From NCBI GenBank assembly GCA_019414725.1, contig DXLM01000018.1, positions 1-42,305 of the forward strand: a stretch of DNA of 42,305 nucleotides, in the 5' to 3' direction. The notes beneath the pieces are model-generated. The model was not told the origin of the DNA. It saw nothing but the letters and a program-made list of their open reading frames with translations, and searched no databases. This DNA is from Bacteroides sp. GTDB taxonomy: Bacteria > Bacteroidota > Bacteroidia > Bacteroidales > Bacteroidaceae. This document shows, piece after piece, positions 25,453 to 34,907 of the stretch; the stretch's first letter is position 1, and each line of letters begins with the position of its first letter. Position numbers and translations under genes: made by a program.

Positions 25453-26703
25453 ATGGATATACAACTGGAAAAGAAAAAAGGCATTCAGAAGAAACACATT
25501 CCTTACATAGCCGGAGGAGCTGTTGTGATTTTATTATTAATCTGGATTATTTTCGGGAATCATGCATCAACACTGAGAGTAGACGCCGCTTCACTGAATA
25601 TAGCCGATGTAACTTTCGGTAAGTTCAATGACTATATCCGTCTGAACGGACAAGTTCAGCCAATCTCCGTCGTCCAATTAAGTCCGGAAGAAGGAGGAAT
25701 CGTACAGGAAAAGGTTGTAGAAGAAGGCGCCCATGTAAAAAAAGGAGATGTTATTCTCCGTCTCAGCAACTCAAATCTGGACTTACAGATTCTGAATGCA
25801 GAATCGGAACTTGCCGAAAAACAGAACTTACTGCGTAATACACAGGTAACCATGCAGCAAGATAAGCTGAACAATGAAACCGAAAAAGTACAGCTGGACA
25901 TTGATACACGCCGAAAACAACGTACCTATCTCCAGTATGAACGTTTATATAAAGAACGTCTTATCAGTCGGGAAGAATATCTTCAGGCAAAAGAAGACTA
26001 TGAAGTAGCACAGAAAAAGCACGGATTGATTACCGAACGTCTGGTACAAGATTCTATCTACCGTAACATACAGATGGACCAGATGGAGGACAATTTACAG
26101 AACATGAGAAAGAATGTACTGCTGATTCGTGAAAGAAAAGATAAACTGGAAGTCCGAGCTACAATCGATGGAGAACTTGGACTGCTGGATGCAGAGTTGG
26201 GACAGAATATCACTGCCGGACAAATGGTCGGGCAGATAAACGACCTTTCGGACTTCAAGATAGAAGCTATGATAGACGAACATTATATCGACCGTGTGAC
26301 CAACGGACTGCCAGCTACGTTCGAACGTCAGGAAACCACATTCAATCTGAAAGTTCGCAAAGTATATCCCGAAGTACGTGAAGGACGATTCCGTACCGAT
26401 TTTGTATTCGAGGGAAAACGCCCTGACAATATCCGGAGCGGACAAACTTACTACATCGATTTACAATTGGGGGAACCAACCGAAAGCGTACTTATTCCAA
26501 AAGGAACTTTCTTCCAAGTAACTGGAGGTAACTGGATTTTTGTAGTCGATAAAGAAGGGAAGAAAGCTTATCGCCGTCAGATACGTATCGGACGACAGAA
26601 CCCACAATATTACGAAGTACTGGAGGGACTGGAAAAAGGAGAGCGTGTCATTGTATCCGGATACGAAAGTTATAAAGACAATGAAGTGCTTATTTTAAAA
26701 TAA
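25453..26703 (+). CDS. HlyD/MacA-type periplasmic membrane-fusion protein
   Basis: This adaptor links the inner-membrane permeases to the TolC channel. It has 416 residues with one N-terminal span (about 18-36), a lipoyl/biotinyl-like half-motif (LSPEEGGIVQEKVVEEGAHVKKGDVI split over about 76-100), a long helical hairpin (about 105-215), the second lipoyl half (VRATIDGELGLLDAELGQNI) and beta-barrel domains with LIPKGTFFQVTGG near the end. MacA-type proteins usually work with ABC permeases of the MacB/FtsX kind, as here. The first permease gene starts 12 bp downstream. Confidence 0.92.
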   Translation: MDIQLEKKKGIQKKHIPYIAGGAVVILLLIWIIFGNHASTLRVDAASLNIADVTFGKFNDYIRLNGQVQPISVVQLSPEEGGIVQEKVVEEGAHVKKGDVILRLSNSNLDLQILNAESELAEKQNLLRNTQVTMQQDKLNNETEKVQLDIDTRRKQRTYLQYERLYKERLISREEYLQAKEDYEVAQKKHGLITERLVQDSIYRNIQMDQMEDNLQNMRKNVLLIRERKDKLEVRATIDGELGLLDAELGQNITAGQMVGQINDLSDFKIEAMIDEHYIDRVTNGLPATFERQETTFNLKVRKVYPEVREGRFRTDFVFEGKRPDNIRSGQTYYIDLQLGEPTESVLIPKGTFFQVTGGNWIFVVDKEGKKAYRRQIRIGRQNPQYYEVLEGLEKGERVIVSGYESYKDNEVLILK

Positions 26704-26715
26704 TAAATACCTAAG

Positions 26716-29070
26716 ATGAAAACACTTATCCGTAACTTTTCGCATACGTTCAGACGCTTCTTTACCGCAAGCATACTGAACTTGGTAGGACTGAGTATCG
26801 CTTTTACAGCCTGCTTTGTCATTCTGACTCAGGTTGATTACGACTATAATTACAACAAATGCTTTCCAGCCCACGAGCGTATCTACCGGGTAGAAGTGAA
26901 TCGAGGTGGAGAATACGACTGGCAATTCTGGCTGGCCCGTCCATTGTGTGAACTAATAGGGACTGCATCTCCTCATATACAAGCTATTTCGGTTACCTCT
27001 TTATTAAGCTATACTAATGATTTTGAAATAGATGATCACATCTATTCAGAGCCTTGGCTTACCGGATTTGGTGACTATTTAGAGGTCTTCCAACCTACCA
27101 TGATATGCTGTACGACTGCTTCGCTTAACGAACCCGGCCAAGTCCTGATTTCTGCATCTATGGCTCGTCGTTTTTTTGGTACTACAGAAGTCCTTGGAAA
27201 AAGCATTTACGTAGACCGCAAATCACTCAACCAACCGTTAGTGATAGGGGGTGTTTATCAGGATATGCCGGAGAATTCCCAACTAGGAAACTGTATCTTC
27301 TCCTCCTATTCTCCGGAGTTAAATAAAGATTCTTGGATAAACTGGAGTTATACCCTATACATTCGACTGGACAATCCTGCTTCATTGACCGATGTACAAC
27401 AATCAATCATCGAAAATTGTAAGCAGAAGATGCCGAAAGATTGGATTAGCGGAACTGAAGATTGGGAGAATTTCATTCATTTTACGCCGCTGGACGAAGT
27501 ACACTATTCAACAATAGGTGACAAGGCTGCTACCAGCAAGGCCGCAGTATATCTGTTGCTGTGTGTATCAATACTAATTTTACTGACAGCAGCAGTCAAC
27601 TACATGAATTTCTCACTGGCAGAAACTCCCATGCGATTGCGTTCCATCAATACTCAAAAGGTATTAGGAGCTTCCACTTACTCTTTACGGGGGTATTTAT
27701 TGTTGGAATCTGTATTAGTTTGTATGTGTGGATTCCTGCTTTCATTACTCTGGCTCTATCTGTTGCAAGATACATTCCTGAATACTTTGGTGTCATCCGA
27801 TCTTTCTTTAATGAGACATCCTATTCTACTGCTTACATTAAGCGGAATCGCCGTTTGCATGGGTTTACTTGCCGGAGCTTACCCTTCTTATTACGTCACT
27901 TCTTTCCAACCGGCATTAGTATTGAAAGGCTCATTCGGTCTTTCTCCCAAAGGTAAGCTACTACGTACATTATTAGTTTGCTTCCAGTTCTTTGTTTCTT
28001 TCATGCTGATTATTTCTGTAGGTATTATGTATCTACAAAGTCATTATATACAGAACAGTGATTATGGTTACGACAAGAGTGTAGTTCTGGTGGGTGAGAT
28101 CCCTAACGAACTGCTCAATCGAAGGGAGGCGATCGTCAGTGAGTTGTCCGGAATATCGGGCATAGAAGGTATCTCTATTTCCCAGTTCGTACTGAACTCG
28201 TCCGATGACTACATGTCGTGGGGCAGAGGAAATAGGGAGCGTTTTATCAATACGGTCTGTTTCCCGGTAGATTATCGCTACTTATCCGTGCTTGGGATCA
28301 AGATTACTGAAGGCCGTGACTTCAAGCCGAGCGACGGGGATGTGTATATCTTCAACGAAGCAGCTCGGAAAAAATATCCCTGGATGAAAGTAGGTGAACT
28401 AGCAGCCCCCGAAGATTATCCGGTAGTGGGATTCTGTGAGAACATTCGCTTCAGCAGCTTCCGCAACAATGATGAAGAAATACCAATGGCTTTCTTTATT
28501 TACGGAAAGGATTATGCAGACTGGGATGCCAACAGCATCTTGAACATCCGGGTAGCTCCGGGAGTAGACAAGGTAGACATGCTCCACCGCTTAGCAAAGA
28601 CAACTGAAAAGCTTGCACCGGACCATGACTTCAAGTTCCGTTTCATGGATCAAGTGATTGACCAGAATTACCATCTAGAATTGCGCTTCACCAGCCAGAT
28701 TCTGCTATTCTCCCTGATTGCCATCGTGCTCAGCATGATTGGTGTGTTCGGGCTTACCTTATTTGAGAGTGAATACCGCCGCAAGGAAATCGGTATCCGG
28801 AAAATCATGGGAAGTTCCACCAGCGAAATCCTCTATATGTTTACCAAACGTTATCTCGTCATGCTGGTCGTCTGCTTCGCATTGGCAGCTCCCTTCGGCT
28901 GGTGGATTGGACATGACTGGCTGGAAAGTTTTTCCGACAAAACTCCTATCCGTGCTTGGATATTCGTCATCTCCTTCCTGCTGGTCAGTCTCATTACGAT
29001 ACTGACAGTAACCTTCGAGTGCTGGAAGAATGCCAATGAAAATCCGGCAAACAGCATCAAAACCGAATAA
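26716..29070 (+). CDS. FtsX/MacB-type ABC transporter permease 1
   Basis: This 784-residue inner-membrane protein has an N-terminal span (about 17-38, ILNLVGLSIAFTACFVILTQ), a large periplasmic MacB-type domain (about 40-275), three spans ending near 430 with the FtsX-like stretch INTQKVLGAS, a second periplasmic domain (about 445-655) and a last three-span FtsX unit with FESEYRRKEIGIRKIMGSS. There is no nucleotide-binding domain; the ATPase must come from elsewhere. It is the most divergent of three tandem paralogues but shares with them the first 17 residues (IRNFSHTFRRFFTASIL) and the ending KNANENPANSIKTE. Family is firm; the exported substrate is unknown. Confidence 0.92.
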   Translation: MKTLIRNFSHTFRRFFTASILNLVGLSIAFTACFVILTQVDYDYNYNKCFPAHERIYRVEVNRGGEYDWQFWLARPLCELIGTASPHIQAISVTSLLSYTNDFEIDDHIYSEPWLTGFGDYLEVFQPTMICCTTASLNEPGQVLISASMARRFFGTTEVLGKSIYVDRKSLNQPLVIGGVYQDMPENSQLGNCIFSSYSPELNKDSWINWSYTLYIRLDNPASLTDVQQSIIENCKQKMPKDWISGTEDWENFIHFTPLDEVHYSTIGDKAATSKAAVYLLLCVSILILLTAAVNYMNFSLAETPMRLRSINTQKVLGASTYSLRGYLLLESVLVCMCGFLLSLLWLYLLQDTFLNTLVSSDLSLMRHPILLLTLSGIAVCMGLLAGAYPSYYVTSFQPALVLKGSFGLSPKGKLLRTLLVCFQFFVSFMLIISVGIMYLQSHYIQNSDYGYDKSVVLVGEIPNELLNRREAIVSELSGISGIEGISISQFVLNSSDDYMSWGRGNRERFINTVCFPVDYRYLSVLGIKITEGRDFKPSDGDVYIFNEAARKKYPWMKVGELAAPEDYPVVGFCENIRFSSFRNNDEEIPMAFFIYGKDYADWDANSILNIRVAPGVDKVDMLHRLAKTTEKLAPDHDFKFRFMDQVIDQNYHLELRFTSQILLFSLIAIVLSMIGVFGLTLFESEYRRKEIGIRKIMGSSTSEILYMFTKRYLVMLVVCFALAAPFGWWIGHDWLESFSDKTPIRAWIFVISFLLVSLITILTVTFECWKNANENPANSIKTE

Positions 29071-29081
29071 TATTATTTCTC

Positions 29082-31433
29082 ATGAAAACAGTTATCCGTA
29101 ACTTTTCGCATACGTTCAGGCGTTTCTTTACCGCAAGCATACTGAACATTCTAGGATTAAGCATAGCCTTTGCATCCTTCTTCGTCATCATGACACAGGT
29201 GGACTATGACTATAATTTCAATAAAGGATATAAGGACTATGAAAAAATATTCCGGATAGAAATCAACCCTAATCCAGATTCAGGCTGGCAACTGTGGACC
29301 CCTCGTCCGTTATGTGAGCAATTACAATCCGCTTCACCCTATATAAAGAGTATTTCACAAGTTGAATCATATCAGTCTGAAGATGAATATGAAGTGAACG
29401 GAAACCTATTTAAAGCAACAACCTGCACTGGTTTCGGTAATTTTCTGGAAACATTTCAGCCGGAAATGATAAACGGCTCTGCCGATGCGCTGAACCAGCC
29501 TAAAACGGTTCTCCTGTCCGAATCGACAGCAAAGAAATTCTTTGGTACAACCGACGTAATAGGCCAGACAATATTCAGAGGGAAACAAGCAGACAATAAT
29601 GCATGGACCATAGGAGGCGTTTACAAAGATTACCCGGAAAACTCACAGATAAGAAACTGGGTTATGATGCCCAAAGAAGCCGATACTGATAAAGGAAACT
29701 GGAAAAACTGGAACTATATCTGCTATATGCGTCTCGAAAGTCCGTCTGCTGCCCCGGAAATAGAGAAACTTATCTTGCAGATTTTTGTGAAAAATTTTCC
29801 GGAACTGGAACAGGAAAGTGATATTTCACAGTTCATCCGCCTCACGCCACTTGTCGACGCACATTTTTCTACAGTAGGGAATAAAAGCGCAAGCAGCCGC
29901 ACAACACTTTATCTGCTGATATGCGTTTCTTTCCTGATCGTAATTATAGCCACCATCAATTTCATGAATTTCTCGTTGGCTGAAACCCCGATGCGCATCA
30001 AGAGTATCAATACGCAGAAAGTACTGGGAGCAACCACACGTTCTCTTCGCCTCACCCTGATAACAGAAGCTATGTTTATCAGCTTTATAGCTTTTATTCT
30101 CGCGCTTATATGGGTTGCGATACTTAAAGATTTTGGCTTACAGGAACTGATAAATGCCCAGCTGACAATAACAGAGCATCCGATGTTGCTGCTTGCAACT
30201 TTCGGTTTGAGTCTGCTTATGGGACTGATGGCTGGACTTTATCCGTCTTATTACGTAAACTCTTTTCCGCCAGCACTGGCTTTGAAAGGCTCTTTCGGTC
30301 TTTCTCCCCAAGGACGCATTCTACGTACCGCACTGGTATGTATCCAGTTCTTTGTTGCCTACATGCTGATTATCGGAGTAGGAATCATGTACCTGCAAAG
30401 CAGATATATCCGTACTTCCGACTATGGATATGACAAGGACGCGATTATTGTAGGGAACATGACTAAAGAAACCCAATCACAAACGGATGCAGTAGTGGGA
30501 GAACTCTCTCAGATACCAGGAGTTAAAGGAGTGGCCGTATCGGAGTTTATCTTGAGTTCCGCCGACAATTACATGCATTGGGGACGTTCTAATGGTGACA
30601 AATATATCCAGTTCGATGCTTTTCCGGTAGACTGCCACTATCTGGAAGTTATGGGGATTCATATCGTCGAAGGGAGAAGCTTCAAGCCGGGTGATGAAGA
30701 TGTCTATATCTTCAATGAATTTACACGTAAGAAATACCCGTGGCTAAAAGTCGACCAGCCCGCTCCGGACGACAATTTAGTTATAGGTTTTTGCGAGAAC
30801 ATCAAATACAGCAGCTTCCGCAATGATGACACCAATCAGACAATGGCTTTTCTTATCCCCGGCAAGAAGTTCGCCCAATGGGGATGGGAGTGGCGAAATT
30901 TCGTCAATGTCCGTATTTCGGCAGGTGTAGATAAAGTTGAGGTTATCCGCTCACTCCAGAAAACAATGGAAAAGTTTACCCCCGGACACGACTTCAATTT
31001 CCGGTTCATGGATGAAGTGCTCGATGCCAACTACCGGAACGAACTGCGTTTCACCAAGCAGATCCTGCTCTTCTCACTCATTGCCATTGCCATCAGCCTG
31101 ACAGGAGTGTTCGGACTCACCATGTTCGAGAGCGAATACAGAAGAAAGGAAATCGGAATCAGAAAGATTATGGGAAGCTCAACCAGACAGATTCTGTACA
31201 TGTTCAACCGAAGATATATACTTATACTTACCGGATGCTTCATCGTGGCAACACCATTCGGATGGTGGATCGGACAGCACTGGCTGCAAGGATTTGCAGA
31301 GAAAACGCCTGTTACCCCGTGGATATTCATTTTGTCATTCCTGCTGGTTACACTCATAACTATGACTACTATTACTGTACAAAGCTGGAAAAATGCCAAT
31401 GAGAATCCGGCAAACAGCATCAAAACCGAATAA
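29082..31433 (+). CDS. FtsX/MacB-type ABC transporter permease 2
   Basis: Second of three tandem paralogues, with 783 residues and the same plan: N-terminal span, periplasmic MacB-type domain, three spans, second periplasmic domain and C-terminal FtsX unit (FESEYRRKEIGIRKIMGSS). It has no ATP-binding domain. The 11-bp gap to permease 1 and the 11-bp gap to permease 3 are identical in sequence (TATTATTTCTC), a sign of tandem duplication. The last part, 30954-31381, is almost identical at DNA level to permease 3, while the first periplasmic domain differs clearly. The copies may form hetero-oligomers or have different substrates. Confidence 0.92.
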   Translation: MKTVIRNFSHTFRRFFTASILNILGLSIAFASFFVIMTQVDYDYNFNKGYKDYEKIFRIEINPNPDSGWQLWTPRPLCEQLQSASPYIKSISQVESYQSEDEYEVNGNLFKATTCTGFGNFLETFQPEMINGSADALNQPKTVLLSESTAKKFFGTTDVIGQTIFRGKQADNNAWTIGGVYKDYPENSQIRNWVMMPKEADTDKGNWKNWNYICYMRLESPSAAPEIEKLILQIFVKNFPELEQESDISQFIRLTPLVDAHFSTVGNKSASSRTTLYLLICVSFLIVIIATINFMNFSLAETPMRIKSINTQKVLGATTRSLRLTLITEAMFISFIAFILALIWVAILKDFGLQELINAQLTITEHPMLLLATFGLSLLMGLMAGLYPSYYVNSFPPALALKGSFGLSPQGRILRTALVCIQFFVAYMLIIGVGIMYLQSRYIRTSDYGYDKDAIIVGNMTKETQSQTDAVVGELSQIPGVKGVAVSEFILSSADNYMHWGRSNGDKYIQFDAFPVDCHYLEVMGIHIVEGRSFKPGDEDVYIFNEFTRKKYPWLKVDQPAPDDNLVIGFCENIKYSSFRNDDTNQTMAFLIPGKKFAQWGWEWRNFVNVRISAGVDKVEVIRSLQKTMEKFTPGHDFNFRFMDEVLDANYRNELRFTKQILLFSLIAIAISLTGVFGLTMFESEYRRKEIGIRKIMGSSTRQILYMFNRRYILILTGCFIVATPFGWWIGQHWLQGFAEKTPVTPWIFILSFLLVTLITMTTITVQSWKNANENPANSIKTE
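30954..31381 (+). repeat. 428-bp near-identical direct repeat, copy in permease 2
   Basis: By eye this tract differs from 33326-33753 at one base only (31001 C against 33373 T). It covers the end of the second periplasmic domain and the C-terminal membrane unit. DNA on both sides diverges at synonymous sites. Confidence 0.9.
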
Positions 31434-31444
31434 TATTATTTCTC

Positions 31445-33805
31445 ATGAAAACACTTATCCGTAACTTTTCGCATACGTTCAGGCGTTTCTTTACCGCAAG
31501 CATACTGAATATTTTAGGGCTAAGCATAGCCTTCGCATCCTTCTTTGTTATTATGACGCAGGTAGACTATGACTATAATTTCAATAAAGGATATAAGGAC
31601 TATGAAAAGATTTTCCGGGTAGAAGTTAAACCCACACCTGCCTCCGACTGGCAATTGTGGATGCCTCGTCCGTTATGTGAACGGATACAGACCTGTTCAC
31701 CACACATAAAGTCAATATCCATAACCTATGCATTTATGTCGCAAGTCGACTATGAGATAAACGGAAATATATTCAACGAAACGACTTGTTGCGGCTTTGG
31801 AAATTTTCTGGAAACTTTCCAGCCAGAAATGATAAGTGGTTCTGCCGATGTACTGAATCAGCCTAAAACAGTTCTCATCTCCGAATCGACAGCAAAACGT
31901 TTATTCGGAACAGCAGATGCGGTTGGACAAAGCATTTTCAAAGACAAACAGTCCAGCAACAATGAATGGACTATCGGAGGGGTGTACAAAGATTTTCCAG
32001 AAAACGCACAGATAAGAAACTGGATCATGATGCCCAACGATCCCAAAGAAAATAAAGACAGGTGGAACAACTGGAATTACATTTGTTACATACGTTTGGA
32101 TCATCCGGATTCAGCCCCCGAAATAGAAAAGCTTATCGAGGTAATTTTCAGAAAGCATAATCCCGAATATACATCAGAAGAGAATGACAGCCTTCCGTCC
32201 TCTGTAGTTCATTTATCACCATTGACGGATGTTCATTTTTCTACCATAGCAAACAAAAGTGCAAGCAGTCGTACTACGGTTTACCTGTTGATATGTATTT
32301 CTTTTCTGATTGTGATAATAGCGACTATCAATTTCATGAATTTCTCGTTGGCTGAAACCCCGATGCGCATCAAAAGCATCAATACTCAGAAGGTATTGGG
32401 AGCAACAACCCGTTCACTTCGCTTCAGTCTGATAGCAGAATCCGTACTCATCAGCACCATTGCCTTTATGCTTTCTCTGATAGAGGTACTACTATTGAAA
32501 GATTCCGGTCTGAAGGACCTGGTAAGCGCCGGACTACAGCCTTTGGAACATCCTATACTGCTCACCATTACTTTCTGCCTGAGCCTGCTCATGGGATTCT
32601 TAGCTGGCATATATCCCTCCTATTATGTTACATCGTTTGCACCAGCACTGGCACTAAAAGGCTCTTTTGGTCTTTCTCCTAAAGGACGTACTTTACGTAC
32701 AGCCTTGATATGTATCCAGTTCTTCGTTGCCTACATGCTGATTATCGGAGTAGGAATCATGTATCTGCAAAGCCGGTATATCCGAACTTCCGACTATGGA
32801 TATGATAAAGATGTCATCATCACAGGAAACATGACAACGGAGACTCAAGCACAGAATGATGCCGTGGTAAACGACCTCTCCCGTATTCCTGGAGTAAAAG
32901 GAGTAGCTTTTTCAATGTTCATTCTAAGCTCTGCCGACAACTATATGAACTGGGCTATGGATGATAACAATACAGTCGTGCGATTTGACGTAATGCCTGT
33001 AGATTACCATTTTCTGGATGTAATGGGAATCCACATTACAGAAGGCCGAAACTTCAAACCTGGTGATGGAGATGTTTACATTTTCAACGAAGCAACCCGT
33101 AAAAAATACCCCTGGCTGAAAGTCGGCCAGACCGCTCCGGACGATCATTTAATTGTAGGGTTCTGCGAGAACATCAAATACAGCAGTTTCCGTAACGATG
33201 ACAATACACAGCCTATGGCCTTTTTTATTTATGGAAAAAACTTTGAGAGAATAGGACATCAATGGCAGCAAACCATCAATATCCGTGTATCGGCAGGAGT
33301 AAATAAAATTGCTATTATCCAATCGCTCCAGAAAACAATGGAAAAGTTTACCCCCGGACACGACTTCAATTTTCGGTTCATGGATGAAGTGCTCGATGCC
33401 AACTACCGGAACGAACTGCGTTTCACCAAGCAGATCCTGCTCTTCTCACTCATTGCCATTGCCATCAGCCTGACAGGAGTGTTCGGACTCACCATGTTCG
33501 AGAGCGAATACAGAAGAAAGGAAATCGGAATCAGAAAGATTATGGGAAGCTCAACCAGACAGATTCTGTACATGTTCAACCGAAGATATATACTTATACT
33601 TACCGGATGCTTCATCGTGGCAACACCATTCGGATGGTGGATCGGACAGCACTGGCTGCAAGGATTTGCAGAGAAAACGCCTGTTACCCCGTGGATATTC
33701 ATTTTGTCATTCCTGCTGGTTACACTCATAACTATGACTACTATTACTGTACAGAGTTGGAAAAATGCCAATGAAAATCCGGTAAACAGTATCAAAACCG
33801 AATAA
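31445..33805 (+). CDS. FtsX/MacB-type ABC transporter permease 3
   Basis: Third tandem paralogue, 786 residues, same layout as permease 2: span at about 17-38, periplasmic MacB-type domain, three spans with FSLAETPMRIKSINTQKVLGATT before them, second periplasmic domain, final FtsX unit. The N-terminal 48 residues match permease 2 in protein but with many synonymous base changes, whereas the C-terminal 140 residues match in DNA too. The first periplasmic domain (about residues 55-270) is the most variable part between copies, suggesting different binding surfaces. It is last in the operon, followed by a strong terminator. Confidence 0.92.
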   Translation: MKTLIRNFSHTFRRFFTASILNILGLSIAFASFFVIMTQVDYDYNFNKGYKDYEKIFRVEVKPTPASDWQLWMPRPLCERIQTCSPHIKSISITYAFMSQVDYEINGNIFNETTCCGFGNFLETFQPEMISGSADVLNQPKTVLISESTAKRLFGTADAVGQSIFKDKQSSNNEWTIGGVYKDFPENAQIRNWIMMPNDPKENKDRWNNWNYICYIRLDHPDSAPEIEKLIEVIFRKHNPEYTSEENDSLPSSVVHLSPLTDVHFSTIANKSASSRTTVYLLICISFLIVIIATINFMNFSLAETPMRIKSINTQKVLGATTRSLRFSLIAESVLISTIAFMLSLIEVLLLKDSGLKDLVSAGLQPLEHPILLTITFCLSLLMGFLAGIYPSYYVTSFAPALALKGSFGLSPKGRTLRTALICIQFFVAYMLIIGVGIMYLQSRYIRTSDYGYDKDVIITGNMTTETQAQNDAVVNDLSRIPGVKGVAFSMFILSSADNYMNWAMDDNNTVVRFDVMPVDYHFLDVMGIHITEGRNFKPGDGDVYIFNEATRKKYPWLKVGQTAPDDHLIVGFCENIKYSSFRNDDNTQPMAFFIYGKNFERIGHQWQQTINIRVSAGVNKIAIIQSLQKTMEKFTPGHDFNFRFMDEVLDANYRNELRFTKQILLFSLIAIAISLTGVFGLTMFESEYRRKEIGIRKIMGSSTRQILYMFNRRYILILTGCFIVATPFGWWIGQHWLQGFAEKTPVTPWIFILSFLLVTLITMTTITVQSWKNANENPVNSIKTE
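33326..33753 (+). repeat. 428-bp near-identical direct repeat, copy in permease 3
   Basis: Partner of 30954-31381 at a fixed distance of 2372 bp. Recombination between the two copies would delete one permease unit and leave a single hybrid gene. Confidence 0.9.
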
Positions 33806-33810
33806 CAATA

Positions 33811-33870
33811 AATCAGTTCAGGGCATTTCTTTCTCGAAAATGTCCTGAACTGATTCACTCTTATTTTATT
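33811..33870 (+). terminator. Rho-independent terminator of the exporter operon
   Basis: A 17-bp stem with one G-T pair (arms 33811-33827 and 33839-33855, starting AATCAGTTCAGG) is followed by a T-rich run to 33870. It lies 5 bp after the permease 3 stop. Confidence 0.85.
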
Positions 33871-33892
33871 TCTATAGCCCCAATAAAACTGT

Positions 33893-34303
33893 TTATATGT
33901 TCACACGAATATGATTTGCAGATATATCGCAAAGTTGCTTCACAAACTTCTGCTTATCTTTCGGAGACAGTACAACGCAATTCTTACCATACGTTATCTC
34001 GATTCTGTCTAAGGATGCCGCTGGAGCTGATAGAAACGTATGGGTATTGACAATCTCTGTTATCTCGTCAATATTAATGCATTCGCTATAAAAAAAGGAA
34101 TAATCAACACGCAAAGTCTTTCCTTCTATCGTGTATTTTATACTGAAGAGAAGTGCCAATGTAAGCACAAGCATAAACAAAACAACACTGAATTTCACTG
34201 CTGAAAACTCGTTCCAAACTATAAATGTCAACGGTATGCCCCAAGCTGCCAGAATCAATATCAGCAACCAGATATCTATTTTTGATCTATATACTTGTTT
34301 CAT
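33893..34303 (-). CDS. Small membrane protein with probable bacterial PH-like domain
   Basis: The 136-residue protein has two hydrophobic spans (about 10-28 and 37-54), joined by a short loop, then a soluble domain of about 80 residues. The soluble part, with YTIEGKTLRVDY, INIDEITEIVNTH and NCVVLSPKDKQKFVKQL, follows the pattern of small bacterial PH-like (bPH) domain proteins: beta strands, a conserved IxxIxxI element and a closing helix with SPKD. The function of such proteins is not known. It runs toward the exporter terminator and stands alone. Confidence 0.75.
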   Translation of the reverse strand: MKQVYRSKIDIWLLILILAAWGIPLTFIVWNEFSAVKFSVVLFMLVLTLALLFSIKYTIEGKTLRVDYSFFYSECINIDEITEIVNTHTFLSAPAASLDRIEITYGKNCVVLSPKDKQKFVKQLCDISANHIRVNI

Positions 34304-34845
34304 AGTTTATCGGTTATCATTTAACGTGAATATAAGAGCATGTAGAATCTACCGGAAAAGAAAGGCACGGCAATTAGGATATAAAATTTATAGTGCTAAA
34401 TTACCACTTTTTCCTCAGAGTCTAAAGTTACAGAGATTTATTGTACAGCCGATGATTTCTGTAAGGAATTTACGTTACGACCGGGAAATATATGATTGCA
34501 AACAAGAATCCAGACACCGCTTCTTCTGCAACTTTGTTGTCAACTTCTCATCACCTATCACAACATACGGTTTCGCAGCCGCAAGTAAACACCTTATCAT
34601 CAACAGATTAAAAAATGGCGAAATCATAATTACCGGAATTCCATAAAAGCCTTGCAGACACACAAAAAACAAGCTCCTGAATATCCTCTATTTTTTTGTA
34701 CAAAAAATAAAAAAACATCGAGATGTTTTCCTGAACATATCAGCATGTTTTTCCTAAAAGATGCTGATATTTTATTTCACCTATGTCCGCTTCCGGTAAA
34801 TACGTTGCAACTTCCTCTTCGGCATCAGGAAAAAATTCGTTTGCT
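34304..34845. other. Intergenic region, possibly holding gene remnants and a dispersed repeat
   Basis: About 540 bp between divergent genes. Open frames exist on both strands (plus frame running to 34646; minus frame 34475-34672 with a hydrophobic start), but neither has recognisable features, and they overlap. Hairpins at 34713-34728 and 34737-34770 are listed with the repeat below. The presence of terminator-like hairpins between divergent genes hints at a lost gene. Confidence 0.4.
34689..34777. repeat. Dispersed AT-rich element with hairpins (copy B)
   Basis: The palindrome TTTTTTGTACAAAAAA near 34692-34707 is followed by AAACATC-GA-GATGTTT (34713-34728) and a 10-bp stem (34737-34746 with 34761-34770) ending in TTTATTT. 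Copy A is at 10161-10214 and shares 19 consecutive bases. The last stem with its T run could be a plus-strand terminator; the first faces a T tract on the minus strand. Confidence 0.6.
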
Positions 34846-34876
34846 TTTGGTTATTCCGTGAAAAAGACTAACTTTG
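34846..34876 (+). promoter_or_regulatory. Bacteroides-type promoter of sppA-lpxK-punA-thiL
   Basis: TTTG (34846-34849), 19 bases, then TAACTTTG (34869-34876) fits TTTG-N19-TAnnTTTG exactly. The sppA start codon is 31 bp downstream. Confidence 0.85.
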
Positions 34877-34907
34877 TTATTTAATAAATCTCTAAAAACA
34901 TCACACA

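Noticed and set aside
33403..33858. 151-codon minus-strand ORF (and its twin at 31031-31423)
   Set aside because: Both are antisense to the conserved C-terminal part of permeases 3 and 2; the repetition only reflects the duplicated coding tract.
34131..34646. 171-codon plus-strand ORF
   Set aside because: Its first half is antisense to the PH-like protein gene and the product shows no family pattern; treated as chance.
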